This document shows, in pieces, positions 33,941 through 44,818 of a stretch of 64,000 bases of DNA (its first letter is position 1; each line of letters opens with the position of its first letter). The notes beneath the pieces are model-generated. The model was not told the origin of the DNA. It searched no databases and was given only the letters and a program-made list of their open reading frames with translations. Both the position numbers and the translations under genes were made by a program. Source of the DNA: Podospora comata (taxonomy: Eukaryota > Ascomycota > Sordariomycetes > Sordariales > Podosporaceae); NCBI GenBank assembly GCA_017354895.1, contig CP071495.1, forward strand, positions 2,215,001 through 2,279,000, given 5' to 3'.

Positions 33941-34993
33941 ATGGCTCTCGATCCGCGCGCGTTGGAGGAGAAGGTGCGTTCTACAGTTGGACACGTTGGG
34001 CATAAGAGAGGGCACCGCTGATACGGATTACACAAAACAGGCAAAGAAGACCCTCGCGGGCGCCTCGGGCGGCTTCAGCTTCTTCAGCGGGAGCAAGGAG
34101 GACAAGCTCCAGAATGCGGCGGAGCTGTTTGTCCAGGCGGGAAATGCTTACAAGATGGAGGGGAAGAGTGCGTTCCCCTTTTCGTCGCTGTGGAAACGAT
34201 GGGACTGACATGGAACAGACAAGGAAGCAGGCATCGCATTTGAGCAAGCGGCCAAGATCCACAGAGACAGGCTGAACGAACCCGACGACGCGGCCAACAT
34301 TATGGTGGATGCCTTCAAGGTCTATAGAAAAGACAACCCCGAGGACGCGGTCCGGTGCTTGGGCGTGGCGATTGATCGGTACACGCAGAAAGGAAACTTT
34401 AGACGGGCGGCGAGTCACAAGGAGAACGAAGGGGGGGTTCTGGAGGAGGAGTTGGGGGATCGGAGGAGGGCGATGGAGAGTTATGAGAAGGCTGCACAGT
34501 GGTATGAGGGGGATGGGGCGAATGCGTAGGTTTCTGGAATTCAAGCACTTTATGGGTTGATGCTAACGTGGATGACAGGCTGGCCAACAAGCTCTGGCTC
34601 AAGGTGGCGGATATTGCTGCTTTGGAAGGGGATTATCACAGGGCGATTCAGAACTTTGAAAAGGTGGCTGATTCGTCGCTTGATAACCACTTGATGAAGT
34701 ACTCGGTCAAGGAGTACTTCTTCAAGGCGGGGATTTGCATTTTGGCGACCAAGGACTTGGTTAGTGCGCGCCGCAATATCGAGAGGTACAGGGAAAAGGA
34801 CCCGTCGTTTGGTGGGCAGCGTGAGTTTAAGCTCCTGTCGGCCCTGATTGAGGCTGTTGAGGCGGGCAACCAGGAGGTGTTTACAGATGAGCTCTATGCG
34901 TACGATCAGATGAGCCGGTTGGACAAGTGGAAGACAGAGTTGTTGGTCAAGATCAAGAACCAGATTGAGGAGGCGGATAACGAGTTCTCGTAG
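33941..34993 (+). CDS. sec17: Alpha-SNAP, vesicle fusion factor Sec17
   Basis: Adaptor that recruits the Sec18/NSF ATPase to SNARE complexes for their disassembly in membrane fusion. Exons 33941-33973, 34041-34167, 34219-34525 and 34579-34993 join in phase to 293 residues, the usual alpha-SNAP length. The whole chain fits the TPR-like family: MALDPRALEEKAKKTLA, KEDKLQNAAELFVQAGNAYK, the helical repeats around AFEQAAKIHRDRLNEPDDAA, and the C-terminal region with LYAYDQMSRLDKWKTELL that stimulates NSF. All three introns are 51-67 bp. Exon 1 codes for only 11 residues. From about 34360 the sense strand is strongly G-rich. Confidence 0.96.
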
Positions 34994-35373
34994 AGAGGAG
35001 GATGATGAAATGGTGATTGGGGTTTATTATGGCGTTTGGGGTGGATGGTGGTATATTTGCTGCTGCTTCGTGGGAGAAGGGCGGGAACCTTTCGAGTACA
35101 TGATACACTGATGAGATTACCGGTAGCCACGGTGACTTTGATAGAGATTTGTTTTACAGAGCAATGAGTGAGAACCTTCCTGGCCTGTCAGACAGACATA
35201 CATAACCCTGGTGAAGGTAAAGTTCACGATTAACCCTTATCTGCGCACAAAAATGGTGGGGTCACTGCGATAACCGATAACACCCAACTTTTTTGAATTG
35301 GTCTGAAATTTCTCGAGTTTGACTTGGAGAACCCCGGACTTGCATGTCATTGACGACCTCAGAAACCGTCAAA
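34994..35373. other. Intergenic region between sec17 and rrp12
   Basis: Holds the sec17 3' UTR and the rrp12 promoter. No gene or repeat is seen. Confidence 0.6.
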
Positions 35374-38300
35374 ATGGCCTCTCTTACGTTGACGGAGAAG
35401 CTGGACAAGATCCGGTCGCCAAATCTGCAGAGTCAGAAGCAGGTAGGTTTTATTCACTAACCAGTCTTGTCTTGAACAGCTTCTTGCAGAGCTGGGGACT
35501 GATAAGGGACTGCGAACGGAATACTGACCATGATCCGCAGACCGCAAGCATTCTCGAAGGTGTCGAGGCCGCCTTCAAGGAACAAAACACACAACCCACA
35601 CCAACAGCTTACTTCGCTGCCCTGCTCAGTCTTCTCGACAACAAGACGCTCGCCCAACCCGTCATCTACCTCCTCGACATTGTCACCCCCTACGCGCCCG
35701 AGCCCCTCCTCCGCGCCAAGTTCACCCAGATCCTCGAACTGTTGGCGCCAGTCCTGTCGCAACCCGATGCCGATGCCCCGTTAGTCAGAGCCTCGATCGG
35801 TGTTCTTGAGAGTCTGCTGCTTGCTCAGGATGCCGTTGCTTGGGAGCAGAGCGCCGCCGTCATGGGCCCCCGCCGGGCTGTCGGCGGTCTCTTGAGCTTT
35901 TCGCTTGACCCTCGGCCGAAGGTGCGCAAGAGAGGCCAGGAGGCCCTGCGCAAGATTCTTAGGAGCCCTCCTCCTAGCCCGTCGCTCGACCACCCTGTTG
36001 CGCCAATGTGCGCCGAGACTGCCATGATGAGCTTGAAGGCTGTGGCTGAGAAGGCCGCTCAGTTGAAGAAGGAGAAGAAAGGATCCGAGTCTTCGACTGA
36101 TCCCGAGCTTATTCACGCTTTGCAGTTGGTCAAGTCTGTTGCTTCGGCTAGTGGTGGATGGCCGAGCAAGAAGATTGAGTCGCTTTGCGAGCTGCTGCTT
36201 GGCATCGCTCGCTCCGGAAACGAGCACATGAGCATGGCGGTGTTTGACATCTTCGAGATGATCTTTGAGGGGATGGCTGAGGATGTGGCTTCGTCGAAGC
36301 TGCCGAGATTATTGGAGATCATCAAGGAGTTGCGCCCAGCACCAAACGATACCCAGCTTCTTCCCGCGTGGATCGCCATTCTCTCGAGAGCGTACGACGT
36401 TTCGGCCCAGGTTGAGCCGGAGGAGACGTTCCAGGGGCTTTTGGACCCTTTCAACTTGGTGGCTTCTTATCTTGAGTCTGAGGCCAAAAACATTCGCATT
36501 TCGGCGTCCGAGTGCTTGGTTTCTTTTATGGCCAACTGCGTGCCTGCTTCGGTTCTTGTTGAGCCATCGATTTACGACGAGAAGGTCATCGGAAAGTTGG
36601 TCGAGACTGCCGAGAGCCTTTTGACGCTCAAGTATCAGGCTGCTTGGCTCGAGACGTTCAACGTTCTCGGTACCATGTTTGACTCGTTGAGGTGGAGGGC
36701 GGATCCTTACATGCTCAAGATCACTCAGAGCATTGGTGAGATGCGCGGAAACGACTCGTTTACTGGCAAGCAGGAGGCGGATGAGGTTCTTGGGAAGGCC
36801 ATCCGGGCCATGGGTCCTGAGTCAGTCTTGAAGGTCCTCCCCCTGAATCTTGTCAGACCGGCGAGAGGCCAGCCAGGCAGAGCTTGGCTGCTGCCTCTTC
36901 TGCGCGACTACACATCCAACACCAACCTGGCGCACTTCAAGAACGAACTTGTGCCCGTGAGCGCCGCCATGTTCCAGCGCGTGTTGGACCACGGTGCTGC
37001 GCCCAAGACTATGGAGATCAAGATTTTCGAGACTGTTGTTCAACAAATATGGTCTATCCTCCCCGGCTACTGCGACTTGCCCCTGGATCTGACTGAGGCT
37101 TTCGACAAGACTTTCGCGGAGACTCTTACTACGCTTCTTTACGAACAGGTTGAGTTGCGCCTCGACGTCTGCCGCTCGCTCAAGGCTCTCGTCGAGTCCA
37201 ACCAGGCTGTTGTCTCGGCCGAGGAAGCCGATCCTGCTCTTGAGAGCAGAGTCAGCAAGGAGACTGCGGCCAAGAACTTGGAGTACCTTGGTACCACGTT
37301 TGCCGCTGACTTCCTCGCCGTTCTCTTCAACGTTTACAGCACCACTCTTCCTCAGAAGCGTGGCCCTGTTCTTCAGACTATCAATGCCTACCTCAGCATT
37401 ATCCCTGCTGCCCGCCTGACCGAGACTTTCGATCTTGTTTGCACCAAGCTTGCCGAGGCTCTCCAGCAGGCCCCTGAGCCCAAGGAGCAGAAGCAGCAGA
37501 AGGGCGAGCAGATGCCCTCTACCGCCCACACCCTGATGGATCTCGTTGTTACCATGTCCATCTACCTCCCCAGAGAAAGCTTCGAGGCCCTTTTCAGAAT
37601 TGCTGCCCTTGTTGTCTTCAAGGATGACGACCCTCAACTGCAGAAGAAGGCCTACAAGCTCATCCCACGCCTGGCTGATGCCGAGATTGGCCGTGCTGCC
37701 CTTACTCAGAGAAACGAAGAGCTCCAGGCTCTTATCCTGTCCAGCGCTGAGAAGGTGTCGGCCCCGGCCAGAAGAGAGCGTCTTGCTGCTATTGCTGCCA
37801 TGCTTCCCTTCGTTCCTGACACCCAGCTTCACTTCATCCCCTCGGTGCTTTCCGAAGTTGTCATCAGCTGCAAGGAGCAGAACGAGAAGGCCCGCACCAT
37901 TGCTTTTGACCTCTTGGTTCTTATGGGTCAACGTATGGTCAACTCTCACGGTGCCGTCATTGACAACAGCAAGGTCCCCCACATGCCCAAGGACGCCCCT
38001 GCCGCTACGGCCTCCGTTGAGGAATTCTTCACCATGGTCAGCGCCGGTCTTGCCGGTAGCACCCCCCACATGATTTCCGCCTCCATCACCGCCATCACCC
38101 GCATCCTCTACGAGTTCCGTGAGACCGTCAGCGAAGCGACCATGTCCGACTTGGTCCAGACGATGGATCTCTTTCTCACCTCCAACAACCGCGAGATTGT
38201 CAAGTCCGTGCTTGGCTTCGTCAAGGTGTGCATCCTCAGCTTGCCCACCGAGATGATGCTCCCCCGTCTGGAGACTCTCCTCCCCAACCTGATGGTCTGG

Positions 38301-39230
38301 AGCCACGAGCACAAGGGCCACTTCCGCGCCAAGGTCAAGCACATCATCGAGAGAATGATTCGTCGGTTTGGGGTGGATGTGGTCATGAGGTACTGCCCCG
38401 AGGACGACAAGAAGCTTATCACCAACATCCGCAAGACCAAGGAGCGCAGCAAGAGGAGAAAGGACGCTGCCAAGAACGCGGAGGAGAGCGATGGGGAGGA
38501 TGATGGGAGGAGGAAGAACAGGTTTGAGAGCGAGTATGACCAAGCGCTGTATAGCAGCGAGTCGGAGAGTGAGCAGAGTGATGATTCGGATGTGGAGATG
38601 ACGGGGAGGAAACAGAAGGGTGGGAAGAACAAGGGGGGGAGCGCGTATATTTTGGAGGATGAGGATGAGCCATTGGATCTGCTGGATCGTAACGCGCTGG
38701 CGAATATTTCTTCGACGAAGCCGATGAAGCAGAAGGCAAGGGAGAAGAAGAAGGTGAAGAGGGATATGGATGGGAAGTTGATTTTGGGGCAGGAGGAGGA
38801 GGGTGAGGGGATGGATGTTGATATGGGTGGTGGTGGTAATGAGGAAGAGAGTGGAGTTGGTGCGTACGTGGCTGCGCTGAGGGGCAAGGATGTGCCGATT
38901 AGGGGTATGAGGGGTAAGTTGAAGTGGAAGAGGGGGAGGAAGAATGAGGAGGGGGATGATAGTGATGATGGGATGGATATTGATGAGGGGGCTGCCAAGG
39001 CCATTAGGGAGAGGCCGGGGAATCAGAGGGGGAGAGGGGGGGATAGAGGGAGAGGGGGGGATAGAGGGAGAGGTGGTGATCGGGGTAGAGGTGGGAGAGG
39101 TGGTGGAAGGGGGGGTGGACGTGGTGGACGGGGAGGGATTGCTGCTGGACGGAGGGGGTTGGGGCAGGATAAGCAGAAGGGTCCGGGTGGGTTTGGTGGT
39201 GTGAGGAAGGGTGGGAGAGGGAGGGCGTAG
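35374..39230 (+). CDS. rrp12: Ribosomal RNA processing protein Rrp12
   Basis: HEAT-repeat karyopherin-like factor needed for nucleolar maturation and export of pre-40S and pre-60S particles. Exons 35374-35442 and 35541-39230 give 1,252 residues. The N-terminus MASLTLTEKLDKIRSPNLQS and the join QKQ/TASILEGVEAAF match the family, which fixes the start and the 98-bp intron. The body is a continuous alpha-helical repeat region ending near LITNIRKTKERSKRRKDAAK. The C-terminal 240 residues are acidic/basic and disordered. They end in an RGG-box array with repeated GRGGDR encoded by near-identical 18-bp units near 39029-39085. An RGG box could bind RNA and is a type of substrate for arginine methyltransferases. 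Confidence 0.94.
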
Positions 39231-41127
39231 ATATGATGGAATGGGACTTGTGTGGGATTTTTGATTTTTTTTTGATTTTGGGGCATGTTCATTGCTGGTG
39301 TTTAGGTTGAGGAAAAAATAATGAGTTTGAGGGCGAGGTTTTGAGTGACACTGATGCTGGTTCGCCTCACGAAATCGACCTGAAAAGTTGGTGGGAAAGC
39401 GAACGTGACATAACGGTGTTTGGGTTTTTGCTTTGCATTCCCCCGAGCAGAGTCCCATCACTCGCAGTAATGGCTGTGCCAACGACATCGAGATGGCGGG
39501 TTTTAGGTTCCTTGCCAAGCTAATCCATCAACATGCCGTATTTGCTGATGTTGATGACTTTATCTCGATGGACTGAATGCTGAAAAACGGAAGAACTGAT
39601 TGAGGAACGACTAGTTGAAGTCGGATTATACCGCCGTCGTGGATCTCCTCTCCCTCGCCAAGCTCCTCTCCCCACACCAACACTTTTTATCACCCTTCGC
39701 CATCCTCACCACCCTCATCCTCTACCCCCTCCCCCACCCCCTCCACGGCCCTTATTACGATGCAGGGGGTTAAGGGCAGTGAAGGGCTCAAGTTTTTTGG
39801 AAGAAGACTGGGAGAAGGTGGGTTGGGTGGAAAGGGGCAAGAGGGGGGTTTTCCGGTGGATGACTGGGCCGCAGAGGAGGTATGGGGAACTGAATGGAAG
39901 GAGAGAGGCAGAAGGAAAAGGGGGTTGATGCGGATGGCGAACGGGGAACAGCGACGAGATACCAATGGTGGAAAATCTGGACAGTTCACTGTTTTTATGT
40001 GGGTTGTTTGGGTTGGCAATTTTGGCGATGTAGACTCTTGCTGTCTGGGGTAGGAGGAGCAACGGAGGAGAGGGAGATTGGCGAGGGAGTCGTTGCTAGT
40101 CTCGTGGTGGTCGAGTGGGCTGAGGTGTCTTCCGAGTCTAGAATAAGAAGCCCCATGTGAAACCGAACATCTGATCACCCACCCTCTCTGACTTCGCTCA
40201 CACCCAATCACACCTCACCATTGATACAATCACATCCTTATTTCCCATCAATCTCATGTACACTACTCAACATCTCTCTTTCTCTGTCTGTTTCTGTCGA
40301 CTCCTGAATCCTGAAAGTACTGTTTATGTAAACAAGACAAGAAAAACTAAGCTAACAGGAAAAAAAAAATTCATAACATTTGGTCATAAAATTTGGTCAT
40401 AAAACAAACAACACACAAACATCCCCCCGTCTTTCTTCTTCCCTCCTCCTTTGGTTTGGTCATAAAATAGTCGTCATTACTCTCAACCCCCTTCCTGTAC
40501 ACAAACCAGTCGGATACCACACACCCAACCCAACACAAACCTAAAAGCTACCCAACCGCTAAGGGGAAGGGCCCAATAGGTCCATGAGAGAGGTGATAAG
40601 CGAGTACCGCCATGTCCCGACAGAAGAAAGGAGAAAACAAAAAAAAGGAAAAACAGGGAAAAGAAAAAAGAAAGGAAACTATCCGAACAAAAGGCCAAAC
40701 GAGACAAACAACCTTGCAACAGGCAAGACATATCCTCCTCCCTCCAAGGATAATAAAAACAAACACCTGATAAAAACTTTGATCCCCTTTTTTGCTTTTC
40801 TTTCCCAACAGAGATGGAAGCAAAAACAAAAAAAGATGACCCAACACCGCCGAAATAAGATAACTCGAGAGGTATCCGAAACCGACAACTCCAACTCCCC
40901 AAAAACTGTTGGCGAAGAGATGATAACGCCAAATAACCCAGGGGGTACCCCCATATAGACAATCTTTTGACACATGTACGCCAAACATTCCCACCCATAT
41001 ATCCCAACAAGCAGTCGAGTCCAACATATTTTTCCTTATTCCAAACACACTCCCAGCTCCTCCCCTTCTTCGGTGTTGCTTGTTGCTTTCCACCCCTTGA
41101 CTCTTCCACATCAGACACAGCCGCCGT
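39231..41127. other. Convergent intergenic region, 1.9 kb
   Basis: Lies between rrp12 and the disordered-protein gene, which converge, so it should contain two 3' UTRs. Open frames here are low in complexity and resemble no family. The 13-bp word TTTGGTCATAAAA occurs twice head to tail (40379-40404) and again near 40455. Confidence 0.55.
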
Positions 41128-43171
41128 TCACCACCCGCTCTGACTAGGATGAACATACACCTCCCCCCTGTTCTCCTGCCCGCTCCCGCTCATCCCACTC
41201 CCCCCACTGACACCGCTAAAACTCCTCCCCCCGCTCCCCCAAGAAAACCCGCTCATCCCGCTATCCCTATGCTTCCTCTGCTTCCCCATCAAAACCTGTA
41301 AACTCTCCCTCTTCACCCTCCTCTCCTCGTCAATGTCCACCACCACCGCCTTGCCCGTGTAGTACGTCCTCGGAATCTTGGGCACCTTTGGAATCCCCCT
41401 ATTCGCATCCGGAATAACAACATCATTCTCCAGCTCCATCTCCAAGCTCCTCCTGATCCGTGGCTGGTGCCCATGCGAGGTGTAAAACGCCGAGGTAGGC
41501 GGGGTGATGTTTCTTCTCGAAGGGGAAGATTCGGTCAGAGTCGCCAACGGCAGGCTGTTACCCCTCTGATGCAGGACATGATGGTGATGCTGCGGGTGAG
41601 GGTGCGGGTGCGGGTGCGGGTTCGAAACGTGATAGTGAGTCGGGTGAGGCGTGATATAGGGCGCATCAAGCATCATCTCATCATCGTCATCGTCATAACG
41701 GCTAGGTTGCACCATACTCTGCGCGACCTGCGCCGGAATGTTGATCCCCATATCGACATCCTCCTCCCTCTGAACACTCTGCTGCTGTTGCTGCTGCTGT
41801 TCCGCCGGCGGCGTCTTCGACCCCTTCGTCTTCCTCCTCAACCCACCAAGAAAACTCGTCCTCTCCTTCTTCTCCTTCTTCTCCTTCGTCAGCTTCCCCG
41901 AGACCAAATTCCCAAAACTCATCTTGGACCTCAGCTTCGCCGATTTGCTCGGGCTTTGAGTCGGCGTCTGCTGCTCCGGGTCCACGACCGTGCTCGTCGT
42001 GGTATAAAGCGACGCCCCCCCAAACAAACTAAACCCCGACATCGCCGACGAGGTCGACGGCCTCGACTTGTGATGGTGATGATGATGATGACCCGCGTAA
42101 AAATTCGCTGTCTGCGTCGTAAAGTTCGTCTTGGTCGACGTCCGACTGTTCGACCTCCTCAGCTTCTTCACCAGCTTCCTAGTCGCAGTCTCCTGCTCCC
42201 CGTGAATGTCCTGACTCGGCCTCTTGGTCCCCCGGCTCGGACTCGCATCCTCCGAATTCTCCTCCTCCGGCGGTGGCGGCGGAGGCGCCCTCGTTGGCGC
42301 CGCCGGACTCCGAAAGCTCGCAGTCGAAGGCACAGGTCGCAGCTGCTGCTGACTGTTCACGGCAGCCAACCTATCCGCGAACGACCTCCTATCCCCATTG
42401 ACATACAAACTACTCGTCGGGCTCGACGGTCCAGAAGGCGACATCGTTCCCACAACCTGCATCTCCGTCGTCGTCCTCGTCATCGGCGCGCTGGCAGCGT
42501 TGCGAAGGGGATGTCTAGTCCCCTTGATAGCATGCGCACTGAAAAACCCCGAAGCCTGCAAACTCTTGTAACTCGCCAGCACCTCCTCCCTAGAGGGATA
42601 ACTCGTCCCGTTCGCCGCGCCAGTAACAATACTCGGCGGCTTCACCGGGCTCGCCGGCCTGGACGACGACGCCTCCTTCTTTTGCTGTTGCTGTTGTGGT
42701 TGTGGTGATTGTTCTGCCTTGGTCACCACCTTCGCCCTCTCCCCATGCCCCTGCCCCTGCCCCTGCCCCTGCATCATCACCCCCTCCATACTCCCCGAAC
42801 TCCTACTCCCCCTCAGCTTCTCCCTCACGCCATCCCAAAGCGGCGCCAAAAAACCGCTGCTCTTTTTCTGTTGCACCTGTCCGTTATACCCGCCACCCCA
42901 AACCTGCAAACTGCTCCTCGGCCTCATCAACGGATGCCCACCAAACCCCGACATTGTCGGGCTCGCAGGAGTGGACATTGTCACTCCTCCCCCGTGATAA
43001 GTCGAAGAAGAGGACGACGGAAAATAAAACTGCCTCTCCCACTCCCGTATCTCCTCCTCGGTTTTATTCCCAGTGATGAATTCCGGCGGGGGCACCGCGC
43101 TGACGCGATCGTTCATGCTCCCTTCCAGAAACCTCGACTGTCCCTTTTCGGGAGAGGACCCCCGGCGGGCG

Positions 43172-43205
<34 letters not shown>

Positions 43206-43386
43206 GGTGTTGTTGGTGGGATTTGCGTTCGGCGAAAGATGGTTGTCGGGGGGTGTGTGATTGTTGCGATTGCTGTTGTTGTTGCTGTTCTAATTGCGGC
43301 CACAGCGATAAACCAGGTGGTGGTGGTGGTGGTGGTGGTGGTGGCATCTCCGCCTGTGTTGGTTGTTGCAAAGAGGCAATCGCCAT
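41128..43386 (-). CDS. Unrecognised, largely disordered fungal protein
   Basis: I do not recognise this protein. The start ATG at 43386 opens a 752-residue frame; the frame stays open further upstream, but into repeat-rich leader-like sequence. It has a polyproline run, two polyglutamine runs, a seven-His run, and Ser/Pro-rich linkers throughout. Segments that look less random and may be conserved are EEEIREWERQFYFP (near 120), SREEVLASYKSLQASGFFSA followed by HAIKGTRHPLRNA (near 275-305), and GIPKVPKIPRTYYTGKAVVV near the C-terminus. Basic clusters such as TRKLVKKLRRSNSR could be nuclear signals. A regulatory or scaffold role is possible, but nothing in the sequence proves it. Confidence 0.7.
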
Positions 43387-44195
43387 TGTGTCTTGTGTTC
43401 GACAGTTCGTTCCCCTCCCCCCCTGAAAACTAGTACATAAACCCACTAAAACCCCGTGGCTGGAAAACAAGGTGAGTGGATAATGTTGGATAAAAAAGGG
43501 TGAGGCCCCGTAAAAACCGCGGCGGAGAGGGCGCAATGCGAAATCGTTCGGTTTTGTCGTGGCGCGCGTGGATGGATATGCGGTGAAGTAGGTGGAGAGA
43601 GAGAGCGCGCGAAACGATGCAAGGCAGCGGTTATAAAAATCGGGGGGTCGGGGGGAAAGAAAAAAAAAAGGACAACGGTTTTGTTTACTTTCTCTCTCTC
43701 TCTCTCTCTCCCGACTCCCAAGCAGTCGGTAACACTCCACAATCGCGCCAAAACCACGAGGTAGAAGTGATAAAATATTCTTTCTCTCTCTCCGACGATG
43801 CAGCTTGTTTGACAGAGAGACCAACAACAACAAAAAAACAAAAAAGCGAGAACTGAGGACGGCGAAGCTTGTTATTTTGGAGCAAGAAGAAGCAGCAGCA
43901 GCAGCAGCAGCAGTAGCAAGCAGTACAGAGCAGTAGCGGCAGCACCTCCACTGGACCTGCAGCAAGCTCTCGCAGCCAAAAGCAAGAAAACGCGACCCGG
44001 CAACGGGCTTGACAACGGGACCCCTGCATGGCACAGACCCCAACCCCACAATGCAGCCAATCACCAGCCTCCCTTGCCTTGGTTGTTCCAAATGAGCATC
44101 CTCCTCGAGCGTGACCTCAACCACCTTTTTACCACGCCGTATCACGAGCAACACGTGAAAAAGACGCGGTTACAAACACGGTCACGGTAGGGGGG

Positions 44196-44226
<31 letters not shown>

Positions 44227-44818
44227 GAAGACGCGCATAAAATTTGATATTCAAACACTGTTCACATATCGCGATTCCTAAATTCCAAAAAAAAAAAAAA
44301 AAAAAAAAAAATACATATATCCACTGGCCGAATCCCAGGCCTCCCTGCATATAAGATGTATAAGTCCACACTCCCAGCCAAAAAAGAAAATCACAATCTG
44401 AGCCTTTGCAACCAGCTTCAACTTTTTGTCGCCTCCCCAACCCACCCGCCCACCCACCCACAACAAAACCTCCCAGTAGTCGCTCTAAATGAAGAGTTCC
44501 AAAGGAAAACAGAGAAAATGAAGGTCGTACGTATATGTGTCGCGGCGTGCTATGTGCGTTCCAACAGGTATAAAGAAGCAACGGGAAGAAGAAGAAAAAA
44601 AAGAGTCAAAGGGAACGTAAAGAACGTCTGTGTCCCTCGGGCAGTCCAGTTTATGGCTCGTTGAAAGCCTGGGTTTCAGATGCCCATCCCATATAGTCGC
44701 CCGTATATACACTAAAAATCACAAAGAAGATGACCCGCCTGGGCAACAAAACTCCAAACACCTAGCCCAACAGTACGCATCGAACCATCAAGCCATCAAG
44801 CAAGGGGTATCTTGGCTG
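43387..44818. other. Leader and intergenic region rich in simple repeats
   Basis: Upstream of the disordered-protein gene and downstream of veA. Contains (CT)n near 43688-43711, a GCA run near 43889-43916, (GA)n near 44197-44226 and an A25 run at 44287-44311. The frame from 44154 to the start at 43386 is open but has no family similarity, so I leave it out of the gene. Confidence 0.5.

Noticed and set aside
35443-35479. Alternative short intron in rrp12 ending at 35479
   Set aside because: It would be only 37 bp and the following frame meets a stop. The acceptor at 35540 restores the conserved N-terminus.
36822-39518. Long open frame of about 900 codons on the minus strand
   Set aside because: It lies antisense to rrp12, whose plus-strand protein is conserved throughout. 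The minus frame is a composition shadow, Leu- and Pro-rich with no family similarity.
39690-40211. 173-codon minus-strand frame between rrp12 and the disordered-protein gene
   Set aside because: No conserved segment. The plus strand also has open frames of similar length, as expected of skewed intergenic sequence.
43387-44154. Upstream extension of the disordered-protein frame to 44154
   Set aside because: The extra 256 codons pass through (CT)n, GCA and other leader-like repeats and have no ordered segment. The ATG at 43386 starts the plausible protein.
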